A stretch of 64,000 bases of DNA from Flavobacteriaceae bacterium. GTDB lineage: Bacteria; Bacteroidota; Bacteroidia; Flavobacteriales; Flavobacteriaceae. Position numbers and translations under genes: made by a program. The DNA lies in NCBI GenBank assembly GCA_018669795.1, contig JABHSQ010000026.1, forward strand, positions 62,001 through 126,000, written 5' to 3'. The notes below the pieces were generated by a model, which worked only from the letters and a program-made list of their open reading frames with translations, was not told the origin of the DNA and searched no databases. Positions 9,694-18,828 of the stretch are shown one piece after another. Each line of letters begins with the position of its first letter. Position 1 is the stretch's first letter.

Positions 9694-10437
9694 TTAAAAA
9701 GAAGGATTTTCTAACTCTTCTAATATGATAGCACGGGTTTTTTTATTTAGTTCTTTCTTCATTTCTATTGAATAGTTACTTGTTGATATTAATGGATGAA
9801 GCATCACTCTCATTTTTCCAGGACCCCCACTAAAAAAAGTATAAGAAAATAATTTTTTATTATCATGAAAAGTCACGGGAGCTATTGGAATTTTATGTTC
9901 AATAGCTAGACGAAAAGCACCATCTTTAAAATCATCTAAAATAATACTTTCATCAGACGGAACTCCTCCTTCGGGAAAGATACAGATACTATAACCTAGA
10001 TTTATTTTTTGTTGGGCACTGTTAAAAACAGCTCGTCTACTTTGGGAGTTGTTTCTGTCAACTAAAATACAAGTCCGTTTATAAATAAAACCAAATAAAG
10101 GTATTTTACTTAGTTCTTTTTTTCCAACAAATACAACAGGATCTTTTGTGATAAAAAGCATTAGCATTATATCAATCATAGACGTATGATTAGCAACAAT
10201 CATGTAACTTTCTCCCTTTTTAAACTTAACTCCTTTTTTTATAATTGGTATAAACCCCATCCCAAATAAAATGATATAGGCCCAAAAACGTGCTAATTTA
10301 AAAAAAACAGGATACCATTCTTTTCTCAAAATACTAATAAATAGAAAAGGGAACAATACAACAATACTTACAAGCATTAGTATGTAGTACCAAATACGGT
10401 AGAGAAGTATTGCTATATTTTTTAAAATTTTCAGCAC
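9694..10437 (-). CDS. plsC: 1-acyl-sn-glycerol-3-phosphate acyltransferase
   Basis: 247 residues. The acyltransferase box NHTSMID (His84, Asp89) and CIFPEGG near residue 155 are the catalytic and substrate-binding motifs of the LPLAT family. The N-terminal 60 residues contain two hydrophobic stretches that place it on the inner membrane. It adds the second acyl chain to lysophosphatidate in phospholipid synthesis. It is monocistronic and divergent from trpS. Some homologues act on ornithine lipids instead, so substrate assignment is slightly open. Confidence 0.9.
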   Translation of the reverse strand: MLKILKNIAILLYRIWYYILMLVSIVVLFPFLFISILRKEWYPVFFKLARFWAYIILFGMGFIPIIKKGVKFKKGESYMIVANHTSMIDIMLMLFITKDPVVFVGKKELSKIPLFGFIYKRTCILVDRNNSQSRRAVFNSAQQKINLGYSICIFPEGGVPSDESIILDDFKDGAFRLAIEHKIPIAPVTFHDNKKLFSYTFFSGGPGKMRVMLHPLISTSNYSIEMKKELNKKTRAIILEELENPSF

Positions 10438-10483
10438 TTGCCAAAAATAGCAAATTGAAGATAATCAAAAGGTTAAAAAATTT

Positions 10484-10491
10484 TATCTTTG
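10484..10491 (+). promoter_or_regulatory. -7 promoter box for trpS
   Basis: TATCTTTG fits TAnnTTTG exactly. The nearest upstream TTG (10455-10457) is 26 bases away, longer than usual, so the -33 part is weak. The implied leader is about 120 bases. Confidence 0.4.
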
Positions 10492-10614
10492 TAAAAATTA
10501 TAATAATAACTTTTTTTTGAATACACTAAAAATTGATCAACACTAATTCATTTTAATAAATAATTAGGGTGTTTAAAAACAATTAAAAGATTCCTGCTTA
10601 GACAGGATATAAAT

Positions 10615-11583
10615 ATGTCAAGAATATTAACAGGAATACAAAGTACAGGAACACCACATTTAGGTAATCTTTTAGGTGCAATTTTGCCAGCTATTGAAAT
10701 GGCGAATAATCCAAAAAATGAATCCTTTTTATTTATTGCTGATTTACATTCATTAACTCAAATTAAAGATGCAAGCACATTACGCGATAATACCTATAGT
10801 ACAGCAGCAGCTTGGCTGGCATTTGGTTTGGATTTAGACAGAACTGTTTTCTACCGTCAAAGTGATGTACCTCAAGTATCAGAACTTTCTTGGTATTTAA
10901 GTTGTTTTTTTCCTTATCAAAGGTTAACTCTTGCGCATTCTTTTAAAGACAAGACAGATCGATTGGAAGATGTGAATGCTGGACTGTTTTCGTATCCAAT
11001 GTTAATGGCAGCCGATATATTATTATACGACGCACATATAGTTCCGGTTGGGAAAGATCAATTGCAGCATATAGAGATGACTCGCGATGTTGCCGCTCGT
11101 TTTCATAGTAAAATGGGAGAGACTTTTGTGATGCCAGAAGCAAAAGTACAAGAAAACACAATGTTGATTCCTGGTACGGATGGAGTAAAAATGAGCAAGT
11201 CTAAAAATAACATTATCAATATATTTTTAGATGATAAAAAGCTTCGCAAACAAATAATGGGAATACAGACAGACAGTATTTCTATGGAAGAATCTAAAAG
11301 TCCTGATGCGTGTAATGTTTTTAACTTATATAAATTAGTAGCCTCTGAAGGTCAAATAAAAGTAATGAGAGCTAATTATGAGGGTGGTAATTATGGGTAT
11401 GGTCATGCCAAGCAAGCTTTATATGAATTGATTATCAATAAATTTTCTAAAGAAAGAGGAAGGTATAATTACTTTATGAAAAATTTGGATGAAGTTGACA
11501 AAGCTCTAGCAGTTGGAGCTAAAAAAGCTACTGCAGTTGCTAATGAGGTTTTAAGGAGAGTAAGAAAAAAATTGGGCTATTAA
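10615..11583 (+). CDS. trpS: tryptophanyl-tRNA synthetase
   Basis: 322 residues, usual bacterial size. The class I signatures are GTPHLGN (His15 to Asn18 replaces HIGH) and KMSKS at residues 192-196. LMAADILLYDA and VGKDQLQHIEMTRDVA are typical TrpRS substrate-pocket segments. It charges tRNA-Trp in the cytoplasm. The gene ends 3 bases from the convergent dprA stop, with no clear terminator between them. Confidence 0.98.
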   Translation: MSRILTGIQSTGTPHLGNLLGAILPAIEMANNPKNESFLFIADLHSLTQIKDASTLRDNTYSTAAAWLAFGLDLDRTVFYRQSDVPQVSELSWYLSCFFPYQRLTLAHSFKDKTDRLEDVNAGLFSYPMLMAADILLYDAHIVPVGKDQLQHIEMTRDVAARFHSKMGETFVMPEAKVQENTMLIPGTDGVKMSKSKNNIINIFLDDKKLRKQIMGIQTDSISMEESKSPDACNVFNLYKLVASEGQIKVMRANYEGGNYGYGHAKQALYELIINKFSKERGRYNYFMKNLDEVDKALAVGAKKATAVANEVLRRVRKKLGY

Positions 11584-11586
11584 TCG

Positions 11587-12693
11587 CTATATCAACTCAA
11601 AGAGTTTCCCAGGTAAAGGACGAATGATTTCTTTTAATTCCATATCAAGTAAAATTGAAGCTAATTTATAAGTGGGCATAGAACAATTTAGCGCAATATT
11701 ATCAAGATCGTCTTTAGTTATTACTTTTAAATAATTAAAAACTACTTTTTCTTCTTCAGAAAGTTCAATAAATAATTGAGTTTGCAGAAGTTTTCTGTTT
11801 TTCTCCTCTAGTTCCCAGCCCAACATATATATTAAATCGGCAGCACTTGTAATTACATTAGCTTGTTGAGACTTTATTAAGTTATTGCAACCCTGACTTT
11901 GTAAATCTGTAGCTCTTCCGGGTAAAGCAAAAACATCTCTATTATAGGAATTAGCAATATCTGCCGTTACCAAACTTCCTCCTTTAAAAGCAGATTCAAT
12001 AACAATCGTTGCTTGTGAAATTCCAGCAATGATTCTATTTCGTTTTAAAAAATTACTTTTATCAAACGCATCACTGCTCCAAAACTCAGAAATAAAGCCA
12101 CCATTATCCATTACATTATCCATATATTTTTTATGCATTTTTGGATAAATTAGATTCATTCCATGAGCTAAACAAGCAACCGTTTGTAAACCATTTTTAA
12201 TAGCTGTTTTATGAGCAGTAATATCTACTCCATAAGCAAATCCTGAAACAATAACAGGATTAAGAGGAGTGAGCTCTTCAATTAATTTTTCACAAAAAAC
12301 CTTTCCATAGCTTGTGATTTTACGAGTGCCAACAACACTAATTATTTTATTTTTCTGAAGATCAATATTGCCTTTTTGAAAATATAAAATGGGCCCATCA
12401 ATGCAATGCTTTAATCTCTCGGGATATAAATTGTCTTGAAAATAAAGCCATTCCAATTTATTTTCTTCAATAAAACGTATTTCTTCATCTGCTTCATCCA
12501 ACTGAATTTTTTTAGAAAGCTCTTTCAATTTGAAGCTTCCAACGCCATTTATCTTTAATAAATTGGATTTTTTTTCATTGAAAATTCCTTCGGCAGAACC
12601 CACTTTATGAATTAGTTTTTTAGCAGTAGCATCTCCAATATTAGGAACACGTTGCAAAGCTAACGTATAGCGTAATTCGTTTTTCGATAACAT
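11587..12693 (-). CDS. dprA: DNA-processing protein DprA
   Basis: 368 residues. An N-terminal helix-hairpin-helix part (NIGDATAKKLIHKVG) is followed by the Rossmann-like DprA core with SVVGTRKITSYG and SGFAYGVDITAH, and a C-terminal winged-helix-like DprA domain. The protein loads RecA onto incoming single-stranded DNA in natural transformation. It is a single gene facing trpS. Confidence 0.95.
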   Translation of the reverse strand: MLSKNELRYTLALQRVPNIGDATAKKLIHKVGSAEGIFNEKKSNLLKINGVGSFKLKELSKKIQLDEADEEIRFIEENKLEWLYFQDNLYPERLKHCIDGPILYFQKGNIDLQKNKIISVVGTRKITSYGKVFCEKLIEELTPLNPVIVSGFAYGVDITAHKTAIKNGLQTVACLAHGMNLIYPKMHKKYMDNVMDNGGFISEFWSSDAFDKSNFLKRNRIIAGISQATIVIESAFKGGSLVTADIANSYNRDVFALPGRATDLQSQGCNNLIKSQQANVITSAADLIYMLGWELEEKNRKLLQTQLFIELSEEEKVVFNYLKVITKDDLDNIALNCSMPTYKLASILLDMELKEIIRPLPGKLFELI

Positions 12694-12764
12694 ATTTGAT
12701 ATTTAAAAGGGGGAGGCCTTAAAAATAACGAATTTAAACTGTTAATAAAAATCTGTTATTAAAA

Positions 12765-12794
12765 TTGAATAAAAATAAAAATCAACTATATTTG
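12765..12794 (+). promoter_or_regulatory. promoter directly upstream of the HU/SPOR gene
   Basis: TTG at 12765-12767, a 19-base spacer and TATATTTG at 12787-12794 match the consensus fully. The expected transcript start (about 5 bases past the box) falls on the ATG at 12800, so the mRNA may have no leader. Confidence 0.65.
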
Positions 12795-12799
12795 TTTGA

Positions 12800-13741
12800 A
12801 TGCAAATAACCACTTACATAAATGATTTACTTTACCGTTATGAATGTGTAATCATTCCTGGATTTGGAGCGTTATTAACTCATTATCAGTCCGCTAAAAT
12901 TGATAGTGAAAACCAAACTTTTTATCCTCCTTCAAAAACCTTATCGTTTAACAGACAATTACAAACTAATGATGGTTTATTAGCAAATTATATTGCTTCG
13001 GTTGAAAAATGTAGTTATGAAACTTCACTTCAGAAGTTAAGAAATTATACAGGAAAATTGTCATTACAATTATCTGAAAGAGAAGTAGTATCCCTTAGTA
13101 ATATTGGAGATTTTTATTTAAATACAGAAAATTCAGTACAGTTTACACCTTCTTCGAAACAAAATTTTAGCACAGCATCATTTGGGTTAACATCATTTGT
13201 ATCTCCTAAAGTAACTCGAGAAGTTGATAAGGAAACAGTGGAGGCTTTAGAAGAAAAAGTTCCAATATACATCACTCCAGAAGTAGGTGCTAAGAATTCT
13301 TATTTAAAATATGCAGCAATCGCTTTAGTTGCTATTTCAATTGCAGGATTTACTGGGATGAAATTATATGAAGGAGAAGTACAAAAATATAATTTTGCTG
13401 AAAAACAAAAAGCAAACTCAATTGTAGAAAATCAAATTCAAGAAGCTACTTTTAGTTTTGAAAATCCGTTGCCAATTTTAAATATTACTTTTAAAAAGCA
13501 AACTGGTAAATATCACATTATCGCTGGTGCATTTAGAGTTGAATCAAATGCAGATAAAAAAATCCAACAACTTCGTGAGAAAGGATTTACTCCTGCACTT
13601 ATTGGGGTTAATAAATATGGCTTACATCAAGTAGCATATGAGAGTTTTCAAGAACGATTAGATGCGCTAAAGAATCTTAGAAAGATTAAAAATACTCAAA
13701 ATCCAGATGCCTGGTTATTAGTAAAAGAAATAGAAAAATAA
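12800..13741 (+). CDS. HU-like domain (CCDC81-type) and SPOR domain protein
   Basis: 313 residues. The N-terminus (INDLLYRYECVIIPGFGALL) is the start of the prokaryotic CCDC81/HU-like domain found in Bacteroidota; a second HU-like unit covers roughly residues 60-110. A membrane segment lies near 169-187, and the C-terminus from about 232 (GKYHIIAGAFRVESNA) is a SPOR domain, which binds denuded peptidoglycan at division sites. The protein is therefore probably inner-membrane anchored with the SPOR part in the periplasm. The exact role is not known; a link to cell division or envelope organisation is inferred from SPOR. The ATG is supported by the match of the first residues to the family. Confidence 0.82.
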   Translation: MQITTYINDLLYRYECVIIPGFGALLTHYQSAKIDSENQTFYPPSKTLSFNRQLQTNDGLLANYIASVEKCSYETSLQKLRNYTGKLSLQLSEREVVSLSNIGDFYLNTENSVQFTPSSKQNFSTASFGLTSFVSPKVTREVDKETVEALEEKVPIYITPEVGAKNSYLKYAAIALVAISIAGFTGMKLYEGEVQKYNFAEKQKANSIVENQIQEATFSFENPLPILNITFKKQTGKYHIIAGAFRVESNADKKIQQLREKGFTPALIGVNKYGLHQVAYESFQERLDALKNLRKIKNTQNPDAWLLVKEIEK

Positions 13742-13762
13742 TTCTTCTCTATTAAAGATATC

Positions 13763-13790
13763 TTGTTCCTGAGATAACTTTGTACATTTG
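13763..13790 (+). promoter_or_regulatory. promoter for the acyl-CoA thioesterase gene
   Basis: TTG at 13763-13765, 17 bases, then TACATTTG at 13783-13790. The TTG that closes the -7 box is in frame with the gene and could be mistaken for its start codon. Confidence 0.6.
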
Positions 13791-13805
13791 CAAAAAATAA
13801 ATACT

Positions 13806-14315
13806 ATGACTTCAAGAACACCAAGCGAATCGTATACCGTAGTAACCGATTTGGTTTTACCTAGTGAAACCAATCCAGTTGGAAATATGTTTGGTGGTGA
13901 GTTATTAGCTCGTATGGACAGAGCGGCAAGTATAGCCGCAAGAAGGCATTGTAGAAGAATTGTAACAACAGTATCTGTTAATCATGTTGCTTTTAGTAAA
14001 ATGATACCTTTAGGAAGTGTTGTTACTATTGAGGCAAAAGTATCTAGAGCCTTTAAAAGTTCTATGGAAGTAGTAATGGATATTTGGATAGAAGACCGTG
14101 AAAGCGGTATGAGAAACAAATCCAATGAAGGAATTTATACTTTTGTTGCAGTAGATGAATCTGGTCAACCAGTTCCAGTTCCCCTTATAACTCCTGAAAG
14201 CGATCTTGAAAAAGAACGTTTTAAAGCTGCCTTAAGAAGACGTCAATTAAGTTTGGTAATTGCCGGAAAAATGAAGCCAGCTGAAGCCACTGAATTAATA
14301 GCATTATTCAAATAA
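13806..14315 (+). CDS. acyl-CoA thioesterase (YciA/ACOT hotdog family)
   Basis: 169 residues from the ATG at 13806. An in-frame TTG at 13788 lies inside the -7 promoter box, upstream of the predicted transcript start, and is rejected. The hotdog fold is recognised from LPSETNPVGNMFGGELLARMDRAA followed within the domain by VSVNHVAFSKMIPLGSVVTIEA (read as two short motifs, GNMFGGELLARMD and NHVAFSK). Asp25-region acidic residue and the Asn/His segment fit hexameric cytosolic acyl-CoA hydrolases, which release CoA from fatty acyl-CoA. Monocistronic, 78 bases ahead of the ZIP transporter. Confidence 0.88.
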   Translation: MTSRTPSESYTVVTDLVLPSETNPVGNMFGGELLARMDRAASIAARRHCRRIVTTVSVNHVAFSKMIPLGSVVTIEAKVSRAFKSSMEVVMDIWIEDRESGMRNKSNEGIYTFVAVDESGQPVPVPLITPESDLEKERFKAALRRRQLSLVIAGKMKPAEATELIALFK

Positions 14316-14393
14316 TTTCATTTTAAAAATTTAGAATTAAAAAATAGTATCATTAAATTTAGACATGACTAAAAATAAAATTAATTAAAAATA

Positions 14394-15224
14394 ATGTTCG
14401 AACAATTAGTAGAATTCGCAAAAATAAACCCAATTTTATCTGCTTTTTATGCTTCGGTATTTACCTGGGGCTTAACTGCTTTAGGAGCTTCACTGGTTTT
14501 CTTTTTCAAAAAGGCAAATCGAGCAGTTTTAGATGGTATGTTAGGCTTTACTGGAGGAGTAATGGTAGCGGCAAGTTTTTGGAGTTTATTGGCTCCTGCA
14601 ATTGAAAACAGTGAAGGAGAAGGCTTTGTAAAAGTGCTTCCAGCAGCAATCGGATTTGGACTTGGAGCTTTGACTTTATTTGGTATGGATAAATTAATGC
14701 CACATTTACACATTAACTTTAAAAAAGAAGAAGCAGAGGGGATAAAGACAGATTGGCATAAAACCACTTTATTAGTTTTAGCAATTACACTTCATAATAT
14801 ACCAGAAGGATTAGCTATTGGTGTTCTTTTTGGTGCTGCATCAACTTTGGGTGGATTTGAACAGACTGAAATGATAATTGCTGCTATTACTTTAGCAATA
14901 GGAATAGGTATTCAAAATTTTCCAGAAGGATTTGCAGTTTCTATGCCTTTAAGAAGACAAGGTGTTTCTCGTTTTAAAAGTTTTTGGTATGGACAACTAT
15001 CTGCGGTTGTAGAACCCATTGCAGCAGTTGTAGGAGCAGTAGCTGTTGCTTTTTTTACTCCAATTTTACCTTATGCATTAGCTTTTGCAGCAGGTGCAAT
15101 GATTTTTGTTGTTGTTGAAGAAGTGATTCCAGAAACCCAAAGAGATAAGTACACCGATGTCGCAACCTTAGGTTTTATTGGAGGTTTTATAGTCATGATG
15201 TCTTTAGATGTTGGTTTAGGGTAA
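14394..15224 (+). CDS. ZIP family divalent metal transporter
   Basis: 276 residues with about eight membrane segments. The metal site motifs are HNIPEGLAIG (residues 134-143) in helix 4 and QNFPEGFAVS in helix 5, the ZIP/ZupT signature. The loop after helix 3 carries HLHINF and a charged stretch, as usual. It probably imports Zn(II) or Fe(II)/Mn(II) across the inner membrane; ion choice cannot be read from the sequence. Confidence 0.9.
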   Translation: MFEQLVEFAKINPILSAFYASVFTWGLTALGASLVFFFKKANRAVLDGMLGFTGGVMVAASFWSLLAPAIENSEGEGFVKVLPAAIGFGLGALTLFGMDKLMPHLHINFKKEEAEGIKTDWHKTTLLVLAITLHNIPEGLAIGVLFGAASTLGGFEQTEMIIAAITLAIGIGIQNFPEGFAVSMPLRRQGVSRFKSFWYGQLSAVVEPIAAVVGAVAVAFFTPILPYALAFAAGAMIFVVVEEVIPETQRDKYTDVATLGFIGGFIVMMSLDVGLG

Positions 15225-15362
15225 AATAGTCTACCATACTATTTAACTATAGTTGATTTACAATAGTTATTATGAAATTAAGTTCTATTTATCATCTATT
15301 TTTTTCCAGCTTTAAAAGATCATCCAGGTACTAAAAAAAGGTGTTATAACCGCTAAATAAGT

Positions 15363-15521
15363 TTAGTGGCAAGCACAATCATTTTTACCACATTTGGTGT
15401 TTTCCCCATCCATGGTTGTGCTCTTCTTTTGTCTCCCCTCAAAAATTGGATTCCAAACAAATTTTTTAACTAGAAATCCTGTTGCTAATGAGAATGTAAG
15501 TATGACTAATATATGTTGCAT
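15363..15521 (-). CDS. FeoB-associated Cys-rich small membrane protein
   Basis: A 52-residue gene read directly from the sequence: an N-terminal membrane segment (ILVILTFSLATGFLVKKFVW), then a soluble tail that ends in C-G-K-N-D-C-A-C-H. Its ATG overlaps the feoB stop by one base (TAATG), so it is translationally coupled as the third gene of the feo operon. Size, topology and Cys-rich tail fit the family annotated as FeoB-associated Cys-rich membrane protein. It may handle ferrous iron or assist FeoB, but this has not been shown. Confidence 0.8.
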   Translation of the reverse strand: MQHILVILTFSLATGFLVKKFVWNPIFEGRQKKSTTMDGENTKCGKNDCACH

Positions 15522-17620
15522 TATTTAAGTATTTGATAAGCAGCTAAAGCAACAATATATGCTAAAGCAGTCATTGATAATAATTGCCATAATGGCCATT
15601 TCCATGAATTTGTTTCTCGTTTTACGATAGCTAAGGTACTCATACATTGCATCGCAAAAGCATAAAATAATAAAAGAGAAATACCACTCGCTAAATTAAA
15701 TAAGGGCGTTCCATTAGATGGGTTGATTTCAGCAGCCATTCTTTCTTTTATAGTTTCTACTTCATCATTTCCAACACTATACATGGTAGCAAGAGTTCCA
15801 ATAAACACTTCTCTTGCAGCAAATGAACTTATTAGGGCAATACCTATTTTCCAATCGTAACCTAGAGGTCTTACCGCAGGCTCTATAAATTTACCAACTA
15901 TACCTATATATGAATTCTCTAATTTAAAAGATGATAATTTAATAGCTAGCTCCTCTTGTGATAAATTTTGTTGTTCGGTTTGTTGTAAAACAATTTCTTC
16001 AGCTTGATTGAAATCTCCAGGACCATAAGAACCCATAACCCAAAGAATTATTGAAATAGCTAAGATTATTTTACCAGCTCCAAATACAAATAATTTCGTT
16101 TTTTCTAATACGGTAATCCCCACATTTTTCAATAAGGGTAGCTTGTAATTTGGCATTTCAATCACAAAAAAAGACTTGCTTTTTACATGTAAATATTTGT
16201 CTAAGGTATAAGCTGCAATAATTGCAGCAGCAAAACCTAAACCATATAAAATTAAAAGCGTCAACCCTTGTAAACTAATAATTCCCAATACTCGACCTTC
16301 TGGAATAACCAATGAAATGATTATTAAATAAACAGGTAATCTAGCTGCACAAGTTATAAATGGAGTTACTAAAATTGTAATAAGACGTTCTTTCCAATTT
16401 TCAATATTTCTAGTAGCCATAATTGCAGGAATTGCACAAGCAGTACCAGAAACTAATGGCACAACACTTTTTCCGCTTAATCCAAAACGACGCATAATTC
16501 TGTCCATTAAAAAGACCACACGACTCATATAACCGCTTTCTTCTAAAATGGAAATAAATAAAAATAAAAATGCAATTTGTGGTATAAAAATTACAATCCC
16601 ACCAAGTCCAGGTATGATTCCTTCTGTAATTAAATTTGAAAAAACACCAGGAGGTAAATTAATTTTTAACCATTCACTTAACAATGTAAATGAATTATCA
16701 ATAAAGTCCATTGGATAGGTGCTCCAATCGAATATGGCTTGAAATATCAATAATAAAATAGAAAAGAAAATAACATAACCCCAAAACTTATGAGTTAATA
16801 TTTTATCTAACCTACTTCTTAAATCTTTTGCATTTTTTGAATCAATTGATAAGGTCTCTTTTAGGGTGTCATTGATAAATTGATAACGGGCAATGGTTTC
16901 TTTTTGCTGTAATCGTTTTAGATTAGTTATAGATTCTGTTTGAAAGGGTTGGATTCCATTTATTTTCTTTCTATTTAACTTTCCAAAATTAACATCCTGG
17001 GTAACCACCAACCATAATTTATATAAATCTTGATTTGGGAAAGTTTTTTGAAGGCGTTCAAAATATTCGGGAGCGATTTTAGATGAATTTATACAAGGTG
17101 TTAAAGAGAGCGAATTGTAATTTGAAATTAAACTCTTCAAGGTTTCAATTCCAGTTTTTTTTCTGGAACTTAGTAAAACAATTTTAGTTCCTAATTTTTC
17201 TTCTAGTTCTTTAATATTAAGTGAAATGGCTTTACGTTTCATTCTGTCAGCCATATTAATTGCTAAAATGGTTGGAATTCCAAGATCTTTTATTTGTGTA
17301 AATAAAAGTAAGTTTCTTTTTAAGTTTTCAATATCTGCTATAACGACAGCCACATCGGGATAATCTTTATCTTTTTTATTAAGTAGTAATTCTATAACTA
17401 CATTTTCATCTAAGGAAGAAGCATTTAAACTATAAGTCCCCGGGAGATCAATAATGTGGGCTTTTAGGTTTCTTTCAAGCTGGCAGGTTCCTTGTTTTTT
17501 TTCAACCGTAATTCCCGGATAATTTCCAACTTTTTGATTAAGTCCAGTTAGGATATTAAACACAGAGCTCTTTCCTGTATTTGGATTACCAATAAGTGCA
17601 ACATTTATTTGTTTAGCCAT
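15521..17620 (-). CDS. feoB: ferrous iron transporter FeoB
   Basis: 699 residues from the ATG at 17620, which overlaps the feoA stop by 8 bases (ATGGCTAA). A TTG six codons earlier is less likely. The N-terminal G domain has G1 at residues 11-18 (GNPNTGKS), DLPGTYSL (G3) and NMAD (G4). The membrane part begins near residue 285 and includes the paired gate segments with GTACAIPAIMATR and FITCAARLPVYL. FeoB brings Fe(II) into the cytoplasm. The order feoA-feoB-Cys-rich protein is a complete feo operon of the Bacteroidota kind with separate A and B. Confidence 0.96.
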   Translation of the reverse strand: MAKQINVALIGNPNTGKSSVFNILTGLNQKVGNYPGITVEKKQGTCQLERNLKAHIIDLPGTYSLNASSLDENVVIELLLNKKDKDYPDVAVVIADIENLKRNLLLFTQIKDLGIPTILAINMADRMKRKAISLNIKELEEKLGTKIVLLSSRKKTGIETLKSLISNYNSLSLTPCINSSKIAPEYFERLQKTFPNQDLYKLWLVVTQDVNFGKLNRKKINGIQPFQTESITNLKRLQQKETIARYQFINDTLKETLSIDSKNAKDLRSRLDKILTHKFWGYVIFFSILLLIFQAIFDWSTYPMDFIDNSFTLLSEWLKINLPPGVFSNLITEGIIPGLGGIVIFIPQIAFLFLFISILEESGYMSRVVFLMDRIMRRFGLSGKSVVPLVSGTACAIPAIMATRNIENWKERLITILVTPFITCAARLPVYLIIISLVIPEGRVLGIISLQGLTLLILYGLGFAAAIIAAYTLDKYLHVKSKSFFVIEMPNYKLPLLKNVGITVLEKTKLFVFGAGKIILAISIILWVMGSYGPGDFNQAEEIVLQQTEQQNLSQEELAIKLSSFKLENSYIGIVGKFIEPAVRPLGYDWKIGIALISSFAAREVFIGTLATMYSVGNDEVETIKERMAAEINPSNGTPLFNLASGISLLLFYAFAMQCMSTLAIVKRETNSWKWPLWQLLSMTALAYIVALAAYQILK

Positions 17621-17843
17621 TGATAAGTTCAATTTCAATCTTGCAAGCCATTTCCTTTCTGATAGCTAAATGACTGCCATTAATAGTAAGATATAATGGG
17701 TCTTTAAAAGGAGCTTCTTGTAGTAAAGTCACTTCATTACCAGGAAGGCATCCCATTTCTAACAATTTTAAGGGGATTACATCTACAGAGAAGTCTTTTA
17801 TAACGGCCCGTTGCCCAATTTTTAAAGACGCAATAGAAAGCAT
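17613..17843 (-). CDS. feoA: ferrous iron transport protein FeoA
   Basis: 76 residues from the ATG at 17843. The upstream TTG at 17873 is part of the -7 box, and the ATG at 17861 would be only a few bases from the predicted transcript start, so 17843 (MLSIASLKIGQRAVI) is preferred; 17861 remains possible. The SH3-like FeoA fold is recognised by LKIGQRAVIKDF, LLEMGCLPGNEVTLL and ISIA-like C-terminal LAIRKEMACKIEIE. FeoA is a small cytoplasmic partner of FeoB. Confidence 0.9.
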   Translation of the reverse strand: MLSIASLKIGQRAVIKDFSVDVIPLKLLEMGCLPGNEVTLLQEAPFKDPLYLTINGSHLAIRKEMACKIEIELING

Positions 17844-17870
17844 TTTTTTATTTAGATTCATTTTAAACAA

Positions 17871-17878
17871 CAAATGTA
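17871..17878 (-). promoter_or_regulatory. -7 promoter box for the feo operon
   Basis: On the reverse strand the bases read TACATTTG, a perfect TAnnTTTG. No good TTG is seen 17-20 bases upstream. No clear Fur operator was recognised in the 70 bases up to the SCO gene. Confidence 0.5.
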
Positions 17879-17944
17879 AACTAACAGATTGACATGGAAA
17901 AACGTTGTTTAATAAAAGATTTAATACTTCTAATGATAGGCGTG

Positions 17945-18613
17945 TTAATTTTCTCTTTTCAATATTTCGATATCTTTTAGAAGTTGTTCGATATCTAAAT
18001 CATCAGTTCCATCATAAAAACCTCGAATTCTTTTTTTCTTGTCTACTAAAATAAAGTTTTCAGTATGTATCATATCATATTGATCACCATTACCATCGGT
18101 TTTAACTGCGAGATATGATTTTCTTGCAAGTTTATAAATTTCTTTTTTTTCTCCAGTAACAAGATTCCATTTTGTATCATTTACTCCTTTTTTAAGAGCG
18201 TATTTTTTTAATTGAGCAACCGAATCGATTTCTGGCGTAACCGAATGTGACAACAACATGATTGTAGAATCGTTTTTCAATTTGTTTTGGACTTCAAGCA
18301 TATTATCTGTCATTATGGGACAAATAGTTTGACAGGTGGTAAAAAAGAAATCTGCTACATATATTTTATTTTTATAATCTTCTTGAGTAATGGTTTTGCC
18401 GTTTTGATTAATCAATGAAAAGTCAGAAATTATATGATATTTTTTTACATGTTGTATGGTACTATCTACGAGTTCAGCATTCACTTTCGCTGGTTGAAAT
18501 ATCGGTAAAACCTCATTAGGTTTTAAAACTTGATATATGATTGAAATAATTATAATGGAAAGAATTAATAGTACAAGCCCAAAAATTTTATACTTGGAAA
18601 AAAATAAAAGCAT
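17945..18613 (-). CDS. SCO1/SenC family copper chaperone
   Basis: 222 residues. One N-terminal membrane segment (about 10-30) anchors a thioredoxin-like domain facing the periplasm. The copper-binding pair is in FFTTCQTICP (Cys94, Cys98), and the third ligand is His183 in YDMIHTENF. SCO proteins deliver copper to the CuA centre of cytochrome c oxidase or act as thiol reductases for it. It lies 71 bases upstream of feoA, with a separate promoter between. Confidence 0.93.
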   Translation of the reverse strand: MLLFFSKYKIFGLVLLILSIIIISIIYQVLKPNEVLPIFQPAKVNAELVDSTIQHVKKYHIISDFSLINQNGKTITQEDYKNKIYVADFFFTTCQTICPIMTDNMLEVQNKLKNDSTIMLLSHSVTPEIDSVAQLKKYALKKGVNDTKWNLVTGEKKEIYKLARKSYLAVKTDGNGDQYDMIHTENFILVDKKKRIRGFYDGTDDLDIEQLLKDIEILKREN

Positions 18614-18828
18614 ACTTTAAAAGTCTTTTTTTTAAAAAACAAAGTTAGGAGACTTTTATCAAATTACAAGTAAAATTTGGTCCCAAATGTTTTAAAAAAT
18701 ATCATTATTAGTGACTTTACAAAATAATTATTGTTTTTTCATTTTAAAACAAATTACAGAATCAAACTTAAATAGTTAATTAAAAGGTAATAAACGTAAG
18801 GTAAAAGAGATTTATAATATAAATTATC

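Noticed and set aside
10592-10607. Short hairpin TCCTG/CAGGA just before the trpS ATG as an attenuator or T-box
   Set aside because: The stem is only 5 bp, there is no T-box consensus and no leader peptide with Trp codons.
18617-18658. Inverted repeat AAAAGTC/GACTTTT upstream of the SCO gene as an operator
   Set aside because: The arms are 7 bp, AT-rich and 25 bases apart; expected by chance in this composition.
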